DNA of 5,150 nt from Candidatus Bathyarchaeota archaeon (GTDB lineage: Archaea; Thermoproteota; Bathyarchaeia; 40CM-2-53-6; FEN-987). The position numbers and the translations under genes are program-made. Location of the stretch: NCBI GenBank assembly GCA_003152955.1, contig PMBQ01000053.1, forward strand, positions 1 to 5,150. Reading direction: 5' to 3'. The notes below the pieces were generated by a model. That model was not told where the DNA came from and did no database searches. It saw only the letters and a list, made by a program, of their open reading frames with translations. The first letter of the stretch is position 1. The number at the start of each line of letters is the position of its first letter. Positions 1-5,150 of this stretch are shown here, piece after piece.

Positions 1-63
1 GCGTGTGCTCCCTCATATGCGAATCTCTCTCGGATAAGTTTCGCACTATAGCCAACCAAGAGC

Positions 64-68
64 AAAAA
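64..68 (-). terminator. Oligo-T transcription stop candidate after the winged-helix gene
   Basis: On the minus strand a run of five T lies about 14 nt past the stop codon of the winged-helix gene. Archaeal RNA polymerase commonly terminates at short T runs without a hairpin, so this could end the pyrH-winged-helix transcript. No stem-loop is evident. The call rests only on the T run and its position. Confidence 0.3.
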
Positions 69-81
69 TGAGACTCCGCTC

Positions 82-354
82 TTAGAGTTCCTTAAATCGT
101 TTGAGGAATTCAATTAGAAGTTTGGTCTTCTCATCAGCCTCATTGAGTGTGAAGATTTTCATCCCTTGGTCGAACCGTTCAAAAAGAATTATCTTCTCTT
201 TGACTAAGGGTTCAACAATCCGAGCAATTGTTGAAGGAGACATGCCGAGAAAATTTGCCAGCGTCGCTTGACTAAAGACGCGCTGGGAACCAGCATGCTC
301 TAGAAGGTACTCTAGAAGCCTTACCTGAGCTTTGGATTGGAAAACGTCACTCAA
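82..354 (-). CDS. Small winged helix-turn-helix DNA-binding protein
   Basis: A 90-residue protein that is essentially one winged-helix domain, probably a transcriptional regulator. Helix 1 spans about residues 5-20 (QSKAQVRLLEYLLEH). The helix-turn-helix covers about 28-52, with FSQATLANFLG then a recognition helix SPSTIARIVEPLVKE. The wing is about 56-70 (ILFERFDQGMKIFTL), followed by a charged C-terminal helix (KTKLLIEFLKRFKEL) that could mediate dimerisation. The opening MSDVFQSKAQVRLLEYLL resembles small archaeal winged-helix proteins of the ArsR/MarR fold. No ligand or metal site is visible. The start is TTG at 354; the only alternatives are CTG or ATT codons just upstream. It follows pyrH by 18 nt on the same strand, so the two are probably co-transcribed. 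Its target is unknown; autoregulation or control of pyrimidine genes is only a guess from position. Confidence 0.8.
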   Translation of the reverse strand: MSDVFQSKAQVRLLEYLLEHAGSQRVFSQATLANFLGMSPSTIARIVEPLVKEKIILFERFDQGMKIFTLNEADEKTKLLIEFLKRFKEL

Positions 355-372
355 CTTGGTCAGCGTAATCCC

Positions 373-1056
373 CTAGCGATGCACTACGCGCGTACCAGCG
401 CGTTCGTTCTGTAGGGCTTTGAGGACATTGGTGGGTGTACGGCCATCCAAGATGGTCGTCGGGATCCGTGAGCGTTGTATTATCCGAAGAGCTAAGGGGT
501 CCATCAGGTCGTATGCCCCAGCGGTGATATCCGTCTTTGAGAGAATCTCGCTAAGCTGGTCCACGGTGACCTCGTCTAGCTTAGTTGCCTTCGAATCTTT
601 GCTCGGATCACTCGTGTAGACTCCGTCAACGTCGGTCGCGTTGACGAAGAGGTCCGCCTTGATTGTTTCTGCAGCGATCGCCGCCACTGCATTCGTTGAA
701 TGTCCGGGAGTCAGACCGCCCATTCCGACAATTTTCCCGGAGGCAAAGTAGTGCTTCAATTCATCTATGCTCGTAGGGACTTGTGGGAAAGCATAATCGC
801 CGAGCCCATCCACGAGTAATCGCGCGTTGAGCCTGCTAGCCAGGATTCCTAGATGATCGCATAGGGATTCTGGAACATCCATCTCGCGTGCGGCCTGGAT
901 GTAGTAGCGAGCAATTCGCCCACCCCCCGCCACGACAACCAGCTGATATTCGTCGACCAAGCCTTTGAAGAGTTTCACGTACTCTTCGACCAGTGGCGGT
1001 CGATCATCATTTGAGAATGCAAATCCACCTAGTTTGACCACGGCTTTCAACAGCAA
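373..1056 (-). CDS. pyrH: Uridylate (UMP) kinase, archaeal type
   Basis: Phosphorylates UMP to UDP with ATP in the cytoplasm, the first step from UMP to UTP and CTP. It belongs to the amino acid kinase fold family, and 227 residues is a normal length. Visible motifs are the N-terminal phosphate-binding KLGG (8-11), the glycine loop VVAGGGRIARYY (41-52), the UMP-binding region around DHLGILASRLNARLL (67-81), GMGGLTPGHSTNAVAAI (111-127) and the nucleotide-binding ATDVDGVYTSDPSKD (140-154). Many relatives have Ser or Lys after the first GG; here it is Phe. The start is uncertain: TTG at 1056, or TTG at 1050, which would give the more typical opening MKAVVKLGG. An in-frame TGA lies four codons upstream of 1056, so a longer start is excluded. 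There is no convincing Shine-Dalgarno sequence. The winged-helix gene follows directly, and the release factor gene diverges from it. Confidence 0.93.
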   Translation of the reverse strand: MLLKAVVKLGGFAFSNDDRPPLVEEYVKLFKGLVDEYQLVVVAGGGRIARYYIQAAREMDVPESLCDHLGILASRLNARLLVDGLGDYAFPQVPTSIDELKHYFASGKIVGMGGLTPGHSTNAVAAIAAETIKADLFVNATDVDGVYTSDPSKDSKATKLDEVTVDQLSEILSKTDITAGAYDLMDPLALRIIQRSRIPTTILDGRTPTNVLKALQNERAGTRVVHR

Positions 1057-1128
1057 CGCCTTGACTCATAATGGCCCTGCTGCGTTATTTGATTTCTCAA
1101 ATCGAAACAAAACCGGCTCGAACGAACC

Positions 1129-1138
1129 TATTTAAAAT
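1129..1138. promoter_or_regulatory. Shared TATA element between pyrH and the aRF1 gene
   Basis: The plus strand reads TATTTAAAAT and the minus strand ATTTTAAATA, with a palindromic TTTAAA core. In the plus direction a start about 25 nt downstream falls near 1159, giving the release factor ATG at 1170 a leader of about 11 nt. In the minus direction a start near 1107 would give pyrH a leader of about 50 nt. The minus-strand string TTTAAATA matches the archaeal box A consensus closely. The sequence left of the box on the plus strand (AACGAACC) is a fair BRE, so the box may serve the release factor mainly or both genes. No better TATA box for pyrH was found. Confidence 0.6.
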
Positions 1139-1169
1139 GCGAAAAGATACCATGCGCCAGGAACCTCCA

Positions 1170-2432
1170 ATGTCTACGACCAATGCGAATTCAATCGCTC
1201 GGTTCAAGCTAAAGCGGACATTGGAAACGCTGGCAGCGAAAGAAGGCCGGGGCACTGAGCTCATCAGTCTTTACGTCCCGCCTGAGCGGAAGATCCACGA
1301 GGTTATGGCGAACCTTCGGGAAGAGTATGGCACAGCGTCCAACATCAAATCACGAACTACCAGAAAGAACGTGCAAGAGGCTATTGACAAGACGACACAG
1401 AGACTCAAACTCTTCAAAGAACCGCCGAAGAATGGCTTAGTAATCTTCTGCGGAGCCATCCCCAGAGACGGTGCGGGCACCGAGAAAATGGAAACCTACG
1501 TCCTTGAGCCACCTGAGCAGATCAACGTGTATTTCTACCGTTGTGATGCCCGATTCCACTTGGAACCGCTGTTAGCGATGGTTAGGGAGCGAGATGCATA
1601 CGGGGTTGTTGTTATCGATTCTAGCGACACAGTCGTGGCGATCGTCAGGGGCCAAAGAATGGATGTCTTGCAGGAGTTCAGCTCTGGAATTCCAGGGAAA
1701 CACCGAGCGGGAGGGCAGTCCGCAAGACGATTCGAACGAATAAGAGAGCAAGCAATGAATGATTACTTTCACAGAATCGGAGCACACACTTACAAGCTAC
1801 TTGCAAATGAACCTGGGTTGAAGGGCCTCATAATTGGCGGACCAGGTCCAACTAAGCACGATTTTGTTGAAGGCGATTACCTCAACTATATGCTGAAAGA
1901 GAAAATTCTCGCAACCGTCGACACGTCCTATACCAGTGAGCAAGGGGTCGAGGAAATAGTGTCCAAGAGTCAGGACGTAATGAAGGGCGTGAGATACCTT
2001 GAGGAGAAGCAGATGGTCCAGAAATTCCTATACGAGATTGGGCACGAAACTGGACTGGGAGTTTACGGTGAAACTCAAGTAAGAAAATACCTGAACGCTA
2101 ACGTCGTCAACCTCCTGCTCGTCTCAGAAAAGATGAACACGCTGCACGTATATACAAAGTGCAAGAACTGCGGAGCGATCGAGGATGCTCTAATTCCCCA
2201 AGCCAACCTCGTAAAATTCGAACAGGATCTCATGTCCACCCCCTGCAAGAAATGCAACGCAGCAGCATTGTATGTTGATGAGAGTAAGGATCTGGTTGAC
2301 GAGCTGATCGATCTAGCGGAGAAGCAAAACGCCAACGTCGCAGTCATTTCGACTGAAACGGACGAAGGAGTAATGCTAAAGGATTCTTTCGGTGGAATTG
2401 TCGCGATTCTGCGCTACAAAGCTGCCCAGTAG
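1170..2432 (+). CDS. prf1: Peptide chain release factor subunit 1 (aRF1)
   Basis: Recognises all three stop codons in the ribosomal A site and triggers peptidyl-tRNA hydrolysis; the archaeal counterpart of eRF1. From ATG at 1170 it has 420 residues, a typical aRF1 length. Domain 1 carries NIKS (58-61, in TASNIKSRTTRKN) and the YxCxxxF stop-codon motif as YRCDARF (123-129). Domain 2 carries the catalytic GGQ (181-183, in GKHRAGGQSARRF). Domain 3 contains two CxxC pairs, CKNC (331-334) and CKKC (359-362), likely a zinc site as in several archaeal aRF1 proteins. The ORF could be opened at 1071, 1137 or 1152, but the TATA box at 1129-1138 lies inside that extension, and known aRF1 proteins begin close to the residues encoded at 1170. 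No strong Shine-Dalgarno sequence precedes 1170, consistent with a very short leader. It appears to be monocistronic. Confidence 0.96.
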   Translation: MSTTNANSIARFKLKRTLETLAAKEGRGTELISLYVPPERKIHEVMANLREEYGTASNIKSRTTRKNVQEAIDKTTQRLKLFKEPPKNGLVIFCGAIPRDGAGTEKMETYVLEPPEQINVYFYRCDARFHLEPLLAMVRERDAYGVVVIDSSDTVVAIVRGQRMDVLQEFSSGIPGKHRAGGQSARRFERIREQAMNDYFHRIGAHTYKLLANEPGLKGLIIGGPGPTKHDFVEGDYLNYMLKEKILATVDTSYTSEQGVEEIVSKSQDVMKGVRYLEEKQMVQKFLYEIGHETGLGVYGETQVRKYLNANVVNLLLVSEKMNTLHVYTKCKNCGAIEDALIPQANLVKFEQDLMSTPCKKCNAAALYVDESKDLVDELIDLAEKQNANVAVISTETDEGVMLKDSFGGIVAILRYKAAQ

Positions 2433-2686
2433 AAATGAATTGATGAGAATTCGCGGGTTGTTCGTAGTACGTTCCTGCTGACTTCGACCGCTCTCTCCCT
2501 GATACTGAGACTGCGCTTCCTCCAAAACTCTCCGACTTTTGTCAGCGTATCGTAGAAGAGTTTTGCCGCGTATACGGATTTAGTACATTCGAGAATGGGA
2601 TCCGATGTCGTGTGAGAAGTTGCGCAAGTAAACCATCCGAGACGTACGTGGGTTTCAGCAGATGTTGAATTGTTGTCCGTGAGGCC
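2417..2686 (-). other. Open frame without a start codon; probable decayed coding sequence
   Basis: Minus-strand reading frame of 90 sense codons that lies between a TGA (2689-2687) and a TAG (2416-2414) and contains no ATG, GTG or TTG start. The conceptual protein includes ETHVRLGWFTCAT and later AAKLFYDTLTKVGEFWRK, then a charged helical stretch (RSLSIRERAVEVSRNVL). First codon positions are purine-rich, as expected of former coding sequence. It continues leftward from the decayed gene at 2542-2910 but in a different frame. ETHVRLGWFT vaguely recalls the HTGFLTFAR ending of TrmI proteins, though the spacing is too long. The left end overlaps the last codons of the release factor gene on the other strand, so the true end is unclear. 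I cannot name a function. Confidence 0.3.
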
Positions 2687-2910
2687 TCAAGCTCTGATTC
2701 AAGTGTCTCGTCCACAAATGCTCGCACATGCCACTCTAAGTTGGTTCTGAGGAGACGCGCGTAGCCAAATATTTGACTCCTTTTGAGAATCTGAAAAAAG
2801 CCCACGTCTCGGAATCCTCCCGCAATGAGTGTGCGTCGAAAGTGCTCCACGTGACTTGAGAATATGGAAAGCAAAATCTCTCACAAGAAATGCTTCTGGG
2901 AGAGGAGGCG
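2542..2910 (-). pseudogene. Decayed methyltransferase-like gene, TrmI C-terminal remnant
   Basis: Between S11 and the release factor gene there is no intact gene, but the minus strand keeps protein-like sequence. A 110-codon frame from a TTG at 2874 encodes HVEHFRRTL, GGFRDVGFFQILKR and later RTNLEWHVRAFVDETLESE. The spacing matches the C-terminal part of TrmI, the tRNA m1A57/58 methyltransferase: Q-V, then L, then GF, then an E-x-L-x-R-like stretch. Just upstream, in another frame, RFCFPYS resembles the preceding strand of that domain, implying a frameshift near 2860-2870. The SAM-binding half is absent, since S11 occupies the space. Conserved TrmI residues downstream (RP...HTGFLTFAR) are blurred. 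It could instead be an unknown intact small protein of 110 residues; I prefer decay because neighbouring frames carry coding signal by turns. Confidence 0.42.
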
Positions 2911-2920
2911 CAGGTTTGAG

Positions 2921-3322
2921 TTAGACTCGTCGGCCTCGTCTGCCACCGGGGCGTCTGGTTCCATCGTGAGGGATCGGTGTAACGTCCTCTATTCTTCCGA
3001 TTCTGAAACCGGAACGCGCAAGCATTCGAATTGCGGCCTGAGCACCAGGACCAGGAGTCCTCGCCTTGTGCCCACCAGGGGCTCTGACTCGAATGTGCAA
3101 GGAGGTTATTCCCCTATCCTTGGCAACTCGCGCGGCTGCTGCAGCAGCCTGCATCGCAGCATACGGAGAACCTTGGAGGCGATCAGCCTTCACGTGCTGT
3201 CCCCCGGCACTACGGGATATAGTCTCGGCGCCGCTCAAATCGGTAATATGGACCAAAGTATTGTTGAATGACGAGTAGATGTTTGCAACACCCCAACGTT
3301 GAATAGCTTTCTTCTCAGACAT
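2921..3322 (-). CDS. rps11: 30S ribosomal protein S11 (uS11)
   Basis: Component of the small-subunit platform, which contacts 16S rRNA near the E site and the Shine-Dalgarno helix. At 133 residues it has the normal length for an archaeal S11. Clear family features are [20 protein letters not shown] (10-29), [11 protein letters not shown] (38-48), the Ala-rich helix (55-66), [20 protein letters not shown] (78-97) and the C-terminal signature [19 protein letters not shown] (98-116) with the basic GGRRGRRV tail. Start is ATG at 3322, preceded by GAGGA (3335-3331, minus strand) with 8 nt spacing, the best Shine-Dalgarno site in the window. In most archaea the gene lies with S13, S4 and RNA polymerase subunit D; here none of these is adjacent. 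It has its own TATA box and diverges from rimI. Confidence 0.97.
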   Translation of the reverse strand: MSEKKAIQRWGVANIYSSFNNTLVHITDLSGAETISRSAGGQHVKADRLQGSPYAAMQAAAAAARVAKDRGITSLHIRVRAPGGHKARTPGPGAQAAIRMLARSGFRIGRIEDVTPIPHDGTRRPGGRRGRRV

Positions 3323-3330
3323 TCTTCAGG

Positions 3331-3335
3331 TCCTC
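3331..3335 (-). promoter_or_regulatory. Shine-Dalgarno site of the S11 gene
   Basis: The minus strand reads GAGGA, 8 nt before the ATG at 3322, complementary to the anti-Shine-Dalgarno end of 16S rRNA. It supports this start and shows that S11 is translated from a leadered mRNA, unlike the release factor gene. Confidence 0.6.
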
Positions 3336-3370
3336 GGCGCATATTTGAAGGAGGCCAACACGCCTTTCGC

Positions 3371-3380
3371 TATATTTAAC
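3371..3380. promoter_or_regulatory. Shared TATA element between the S11 gene and rimI
   Basis: The minus strand reads GTTAAATATA, preceded by a purine-rich GAAGAAG that fits a BRE. A start about 25 nt downstream, near 3350, gives S11 a leader of about 28 nt. The plus strand reads TATATTTAAC and would place a rimI start near 3400, about 27 nt ahead of its TTG. The BRE evidence favours S11 as the main direction. No other AT-rich box is present in this 104-base gap. Confidence 0.6.
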
Positions 3381-3426
3381 CTTCTTCAAACACATTGACA
3401 ATTCACAAATGTAAGTTGCTCCTCCC

Positions 3427-3879
3427 TTGAATCAATTCCACATTCGGCTAGCGTTACTGTCCGATTTGCCTGCGATTTGCGTCATCGAAGATAATTCCTT
3501 CCCTATCCCTTACCCACCATCACTCTTGGAGCGCCTCTTGGAGGACTGTCCTGAGAGTTTCTTCGTGGCAACTGACCCTGTAGGGAAACTGGTCGGTTAT
3601 TGTGTATGCTCATTGAGCCGCGAGTCAGCTCATCTAATCTCTATCGCAGTGCAGACTGACTACCGTAGGAGACGAGTTGCAACAACGCTTCTGCACAGAG
3701 CAATTGAATCTCCGATAGAGCAGAGTATAGTAGAACTACGGCTTGAGGTCAACCTGAAGAATGTGGACGCAGTAAGTCTCTATTCGAAGCTGGGTTTCGA
3801 GATAATAGAGGTGTTGAAGGGATATTATTCAGACGGATCGGATGCGATCAGGATGCGTTTGACTATGAGAGCCTCCTAA
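3427..3879 (+). CDS. rimI: RimI/Ard1-type protein N-terminal acetyltransferase (GNAT)
   Basis: Transfers acetyl from acetyl-CoA to protein N-termini, including ribosomal and other proteins in archaea. At 150 residues it is a single GNAT domain of usual size. It opens with the typical IRLALLSDLPAICVIEDNSF (6-25), has the acetyl-CoA-binding motif A as ISIAVQTDYRRRRVATTLL (71-89), and ends with the RimI-type LEVNLKNVDAVSLYSKLGF (106-124) and YYSDGSDAIRM (133-143). Motif A normally reads R/Q-x-x-G-x-G/A; here the conserved Gly is Arg (RRRRVA), one base away from Gly. Start is TTG at 3427. An upstream ATG at 3409 in the same frame is followed at once by TAA, so it cannot start the protein. No Shine-Dalgarno sequence is seen. 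The polymerase remnant follows after 31 nt on the same strand. Confidence 0.9.
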   Translation: MNQFHIRLALLSDLPAICVIEDNSFPIPYPPSLLERLLEDCPESFFVATDPVGKLVGYCVCSLSRESAHLISIAVQTDYRRRRVATTLLHRAIESPIEQSIVELRLEVNLKNVDAVSLYSKLGFEIIEVLKGYYSDGSDAIRMRLTMRAS

Positions 3880-3910
3880 CCCTGTCAATGGTGGGAGCTA
3901 GTCGACGAAT

Positions 3911-4366
3911 TTGAAATGCCGTTTCTTCCTCTTGGACTTGGACAAGGGTCGATTAGCAAGCCAACCGACCATGCGACTGGGGGATAGACGACAATGGAAG
4001 GCGCGTGGACATTCTGGCGGGTCAGATCGCGCCATACTTCTACTATCTACCCGACGAGAAAGACAACCCTGATTCGATAAGAGACCGGCTGATGAACGCT
4101 CGAAGAGAATTCCCGAAAATAGGCTGTGAATATGCCGAAACCAAGAAGCTCGTTGGACATACGCGGATCGTTCTGAAGGTGACGTGTTCAAATTCTCAAG
4201 TGCTCACGTAGTACGCGAGAAATATCCGCGCGTTCCTGGGGAGAGGCTGGACTTTCGAAGAAGACCTGGTGAAGTTGATATTGACTACTAGGAGAACCAG
4301 ATCAAACCCGCCGCAATGAGGGTACTCGAACGTTTCGGCGTAAATGAAAAGCAGCTTTCTGTTTAG
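3911..4366 (+). pseudogene. Family B DNA polymerase remnant, both ends kept, core deleted
   Basis: A family B polymerase is normally near 800 residues; here about 150 codons remain. From a TTG at 3911 the frame gives RFFLLDLD (3920-3943) and QPTMRL, the usual polymerase N-terminus. At 3977-3983 the frame changes (net loss of 2 or gain of 1 base), continuing as WGIDDNGRRV (3978-4007), then APYFYYLPDEKDNPDSIRDR and HTRIVLKVTC, typical of the N-terminal domain, until a TAG at 4209-4211. In the first frame again, 4208-4366 gives EVDIDY, a TAG at 4289-4291, then ENQIKPAAMRVLERFG and NEKQL, matching the extreme C-terminus (usually DIDYYxENQI.PAALRIL..FGV). The exonuclease motifs and the polymerase motifs such as DTD and SLYPS are absent. 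The terminal TAG (4364-4366) overlaps the stop of convergent dnaG, so it decayed in place beside dnaG. Confidence 0.8.
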
Positions 4367-5150
4367 GGAGCTAGGGGTCCTGCAACCTCTGGCAAAGTCA
4401 TGATCTTGATTGAGCTTGGTCTGCGCGTCAATTCGGCAATACGGTCTCCGATTATCAATTTCACGCCGCGCTCTTCAGCCAAGTCTAGGAGCCTTTGGGT
4501 CACGACTCCGTCGAAGACTATGGTATTCACTCCTTGATAGTTGGTTAGTTTGCCTGCGAGTTCGCTAACTGGGAGTCTTGCCATTTCAGCCATGTTTTGG
4601 TCCAAGAGGGTCCCTTCGAGTGTACCTCTCAACTCTCGTGCTTTTGCAATCACATTCTCTGGGAGTTGGATTGGCGGGGGTCTAGGAGCAAGAACAGGTT
4701 CGGGCCTTGGAGCTGGTGGTCTGCTTTGCGCAACCGGTACCTTCTCACGGAGACCTTTCATGATCTCCTTTGGCGTTAGGTCTTCAACCTCCTTGCCTAG
4801 AGGGGCCCGCGCAATGAAGTCGACGGGCGCGACTTGCATCAACTCTTTGAAGATGAGGTCTCCTCCTCTGTCGCCATCTAGAAATGCCGTGGTTTCCTTC
4901 GTCTTGCTCAGGTCGATGATTGTCTGGGGTATCTTTGTACCTTCTATTGCTATTGCGTTCCTTATCCCGCATCGTAGCAGATTTACGATATCCGCTCTAC
5001 CCTCCACAAAGATGATAGAGCTACTGTTCGCGACATCAGGACCTGCGGGCAGATGTTGTGGACCGTATTCGGCGACATCAGCGGAACGAATGACGCCCGA
5101 GACCTGCTTGACCATCTCGTCGGTGCTTGGTGATTCCTCGATTACCCAAG
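4363..5150 (-). CDS. dnaG: Archaeal DnaG primase-like protein (partial, N-terminus off the right edge)
   Basis: Archaeal DnaG has a Toprim domain; it associates with the exosome via its termini and has reported primase activity. About 261 codons are visible. The frame stays open to 5150, with WVIEESPSTDE upstream of the Met at 5115, so that Met is internal and the true start lies outside. Seen in order are EYGPQHLPAGPDV, the Toprim glutamate motif FVEGRADI (about 5010-4987), EGTKIPQTIIDL, the Toprim acidic motif DGDRGG (4878-4861), ARAPLGKEVEDLTPKEI, a Pro-rich linker (about 4722-4665) and a C-terminal domain ending SSIKIMTLPEV. The key acidic residues E, D and D are all present, so the protein looks functional. 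Its stop codon meets the stop of the polymerase remnant on the other strand. Confidence 0.96.
   Translation of the reverse strand, partial: WVIEESPSTDEMVKQVSGVIRSADVAEYGPQHLPAGPDVANSSSIIFVEGRADIVNLLRCGIRNAIAIEGTKIPQTIIDLSKTKETTAFLDGDRGGDLIFKELMQVAPVDFIARAPLGKEVEDLTPKEIMKGLREKVPVAQSRPPAPRPEPVLAPRPPPIQLPENVIAKARELRGTLEGTLLDQNMAEMARLPVSELAGKLTNYQGVNTIVFDGVVTQRLLDLAEERGVKLIIGDRIAELTRRPSSIKIMTLPEVAGPLAP

Noticed and set aside
1..16. Possible start of a further minus-strand gene (ATG at 16, MREHT)
   Set aside because: Only five codons are visible, with a weak CTATAG as the sole promoter hint; not enough to support a gene.
2437..2500. C/D box sRNA candidate: TTGATGA near 2440 and CTGA motifs further on
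   Set aside because: The box C match lacks the usual purine at its first base, spacing to CTGA is wrong for a guide, no D'/C' pair is clear, and the stretch lies in a decayed coding region.
2864..3278. Two plus-strand ORFs of 135 and 70 residues opposite S11
   Set aside because: They are antisense shadows of the S11 gene, with low-complexity Ser/Arg-rich products and no recognisable domain.
3898..4191. Minus-strand ORF of 97 residues across the polymerase remnant
   Set aside because: It has no domain-like features, and the plus strand carries clear polymerase B sequence here; a shadow frame.
4005..4211. Reading the 68-codon plus-strand ORF as a separate small gene
   Set aside because: Its product is the N-terminal domain of a family B polymerase, open upstream of the GTG and joined to polymerase sequence in other frames; it is part of the remnant.
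1..5150. tRNA genes, CRISPR repeats, inverted repeats or transposase fragments
   Set aside because: I looked in the gaps (1-81, 1057-1169, 2433-2920, 3323-3426, 3880-4362) and saw no T-loop motif with pairing arms, no regularly spaced repeats and no transposase-like sequence.

Overview
This window is archaeal. The evidence is the set of encoded proteins: an aRF1/eRF1-type release factor with NIKS and GGQ motifs, an archaeal-type DnaG with a central Toprim domain, an archaeal/eukaryotic-type ribosomal protein S11, an archaeal-type UMP kinase and a RimI/Ard1-type N-acetyltransferase. Promoters look archaeal too: AT-rich TATA boxes about 25 nt ahead of plausible transcript starts. Start codons are often TTG. 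Protein character and gene content suggest a member of the TACK group (Thaumarchaeota/Bathyarchaeota-like), but this window alone cannot fix the lineage.

Layout from left to right. The minus strand carries pyrH (UMP kinase, 373-1056) followed by a small winged-helix DNA-binding protein (82-354), which reads in the same frame as pyrH and is separated from it by one UAG and six codons. Divergent from pyrH is the gene for aRF1 on the plus strand. Its most probable start is 1170, because the only good TATA box (1129-1138) lies inside the longest possible ORF. Between aRF1 and the minus-strand S11 gene (2921-3322) lie about 490 bases with no intact gene. They hold what looks like a decayed minus-strand gene whose first part resembles the C-terminal end of a TrmI-like tRNA methyltransferase. 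S11 and the plus-strand rimI gene (3427-3879) diverge from a second shared palindromic TATA element (3371-3380).

The most striking part is 3911-4366. Downstream of rimI on the plus strand is a remnant of a family B DNA polymerase gene. Both the N-terminal end and the extreme C-terminal end are recognisable, but the gene has a frameshift, in-frame stops and lacks nearly all of the exonuclease and polymerase core. Its last codon and stop meet the stop of the convergent dnaG gene, which runs off the right edge of the window.

The intact genes serve basic information processing: nucleotide supply (UMP kinase), translation termination (aRF1), the ribosome (S11), protein N-terminal acetylation (RimI) and RNA processing or priming (DnaG, an exosome-associated protein in archaea). 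I see no tRNA, rRNA, CRISPR array, insertion sequence or long repeat. I see no new defence or mobile system. The novelty is in gene decay and in compact divergent promoters.
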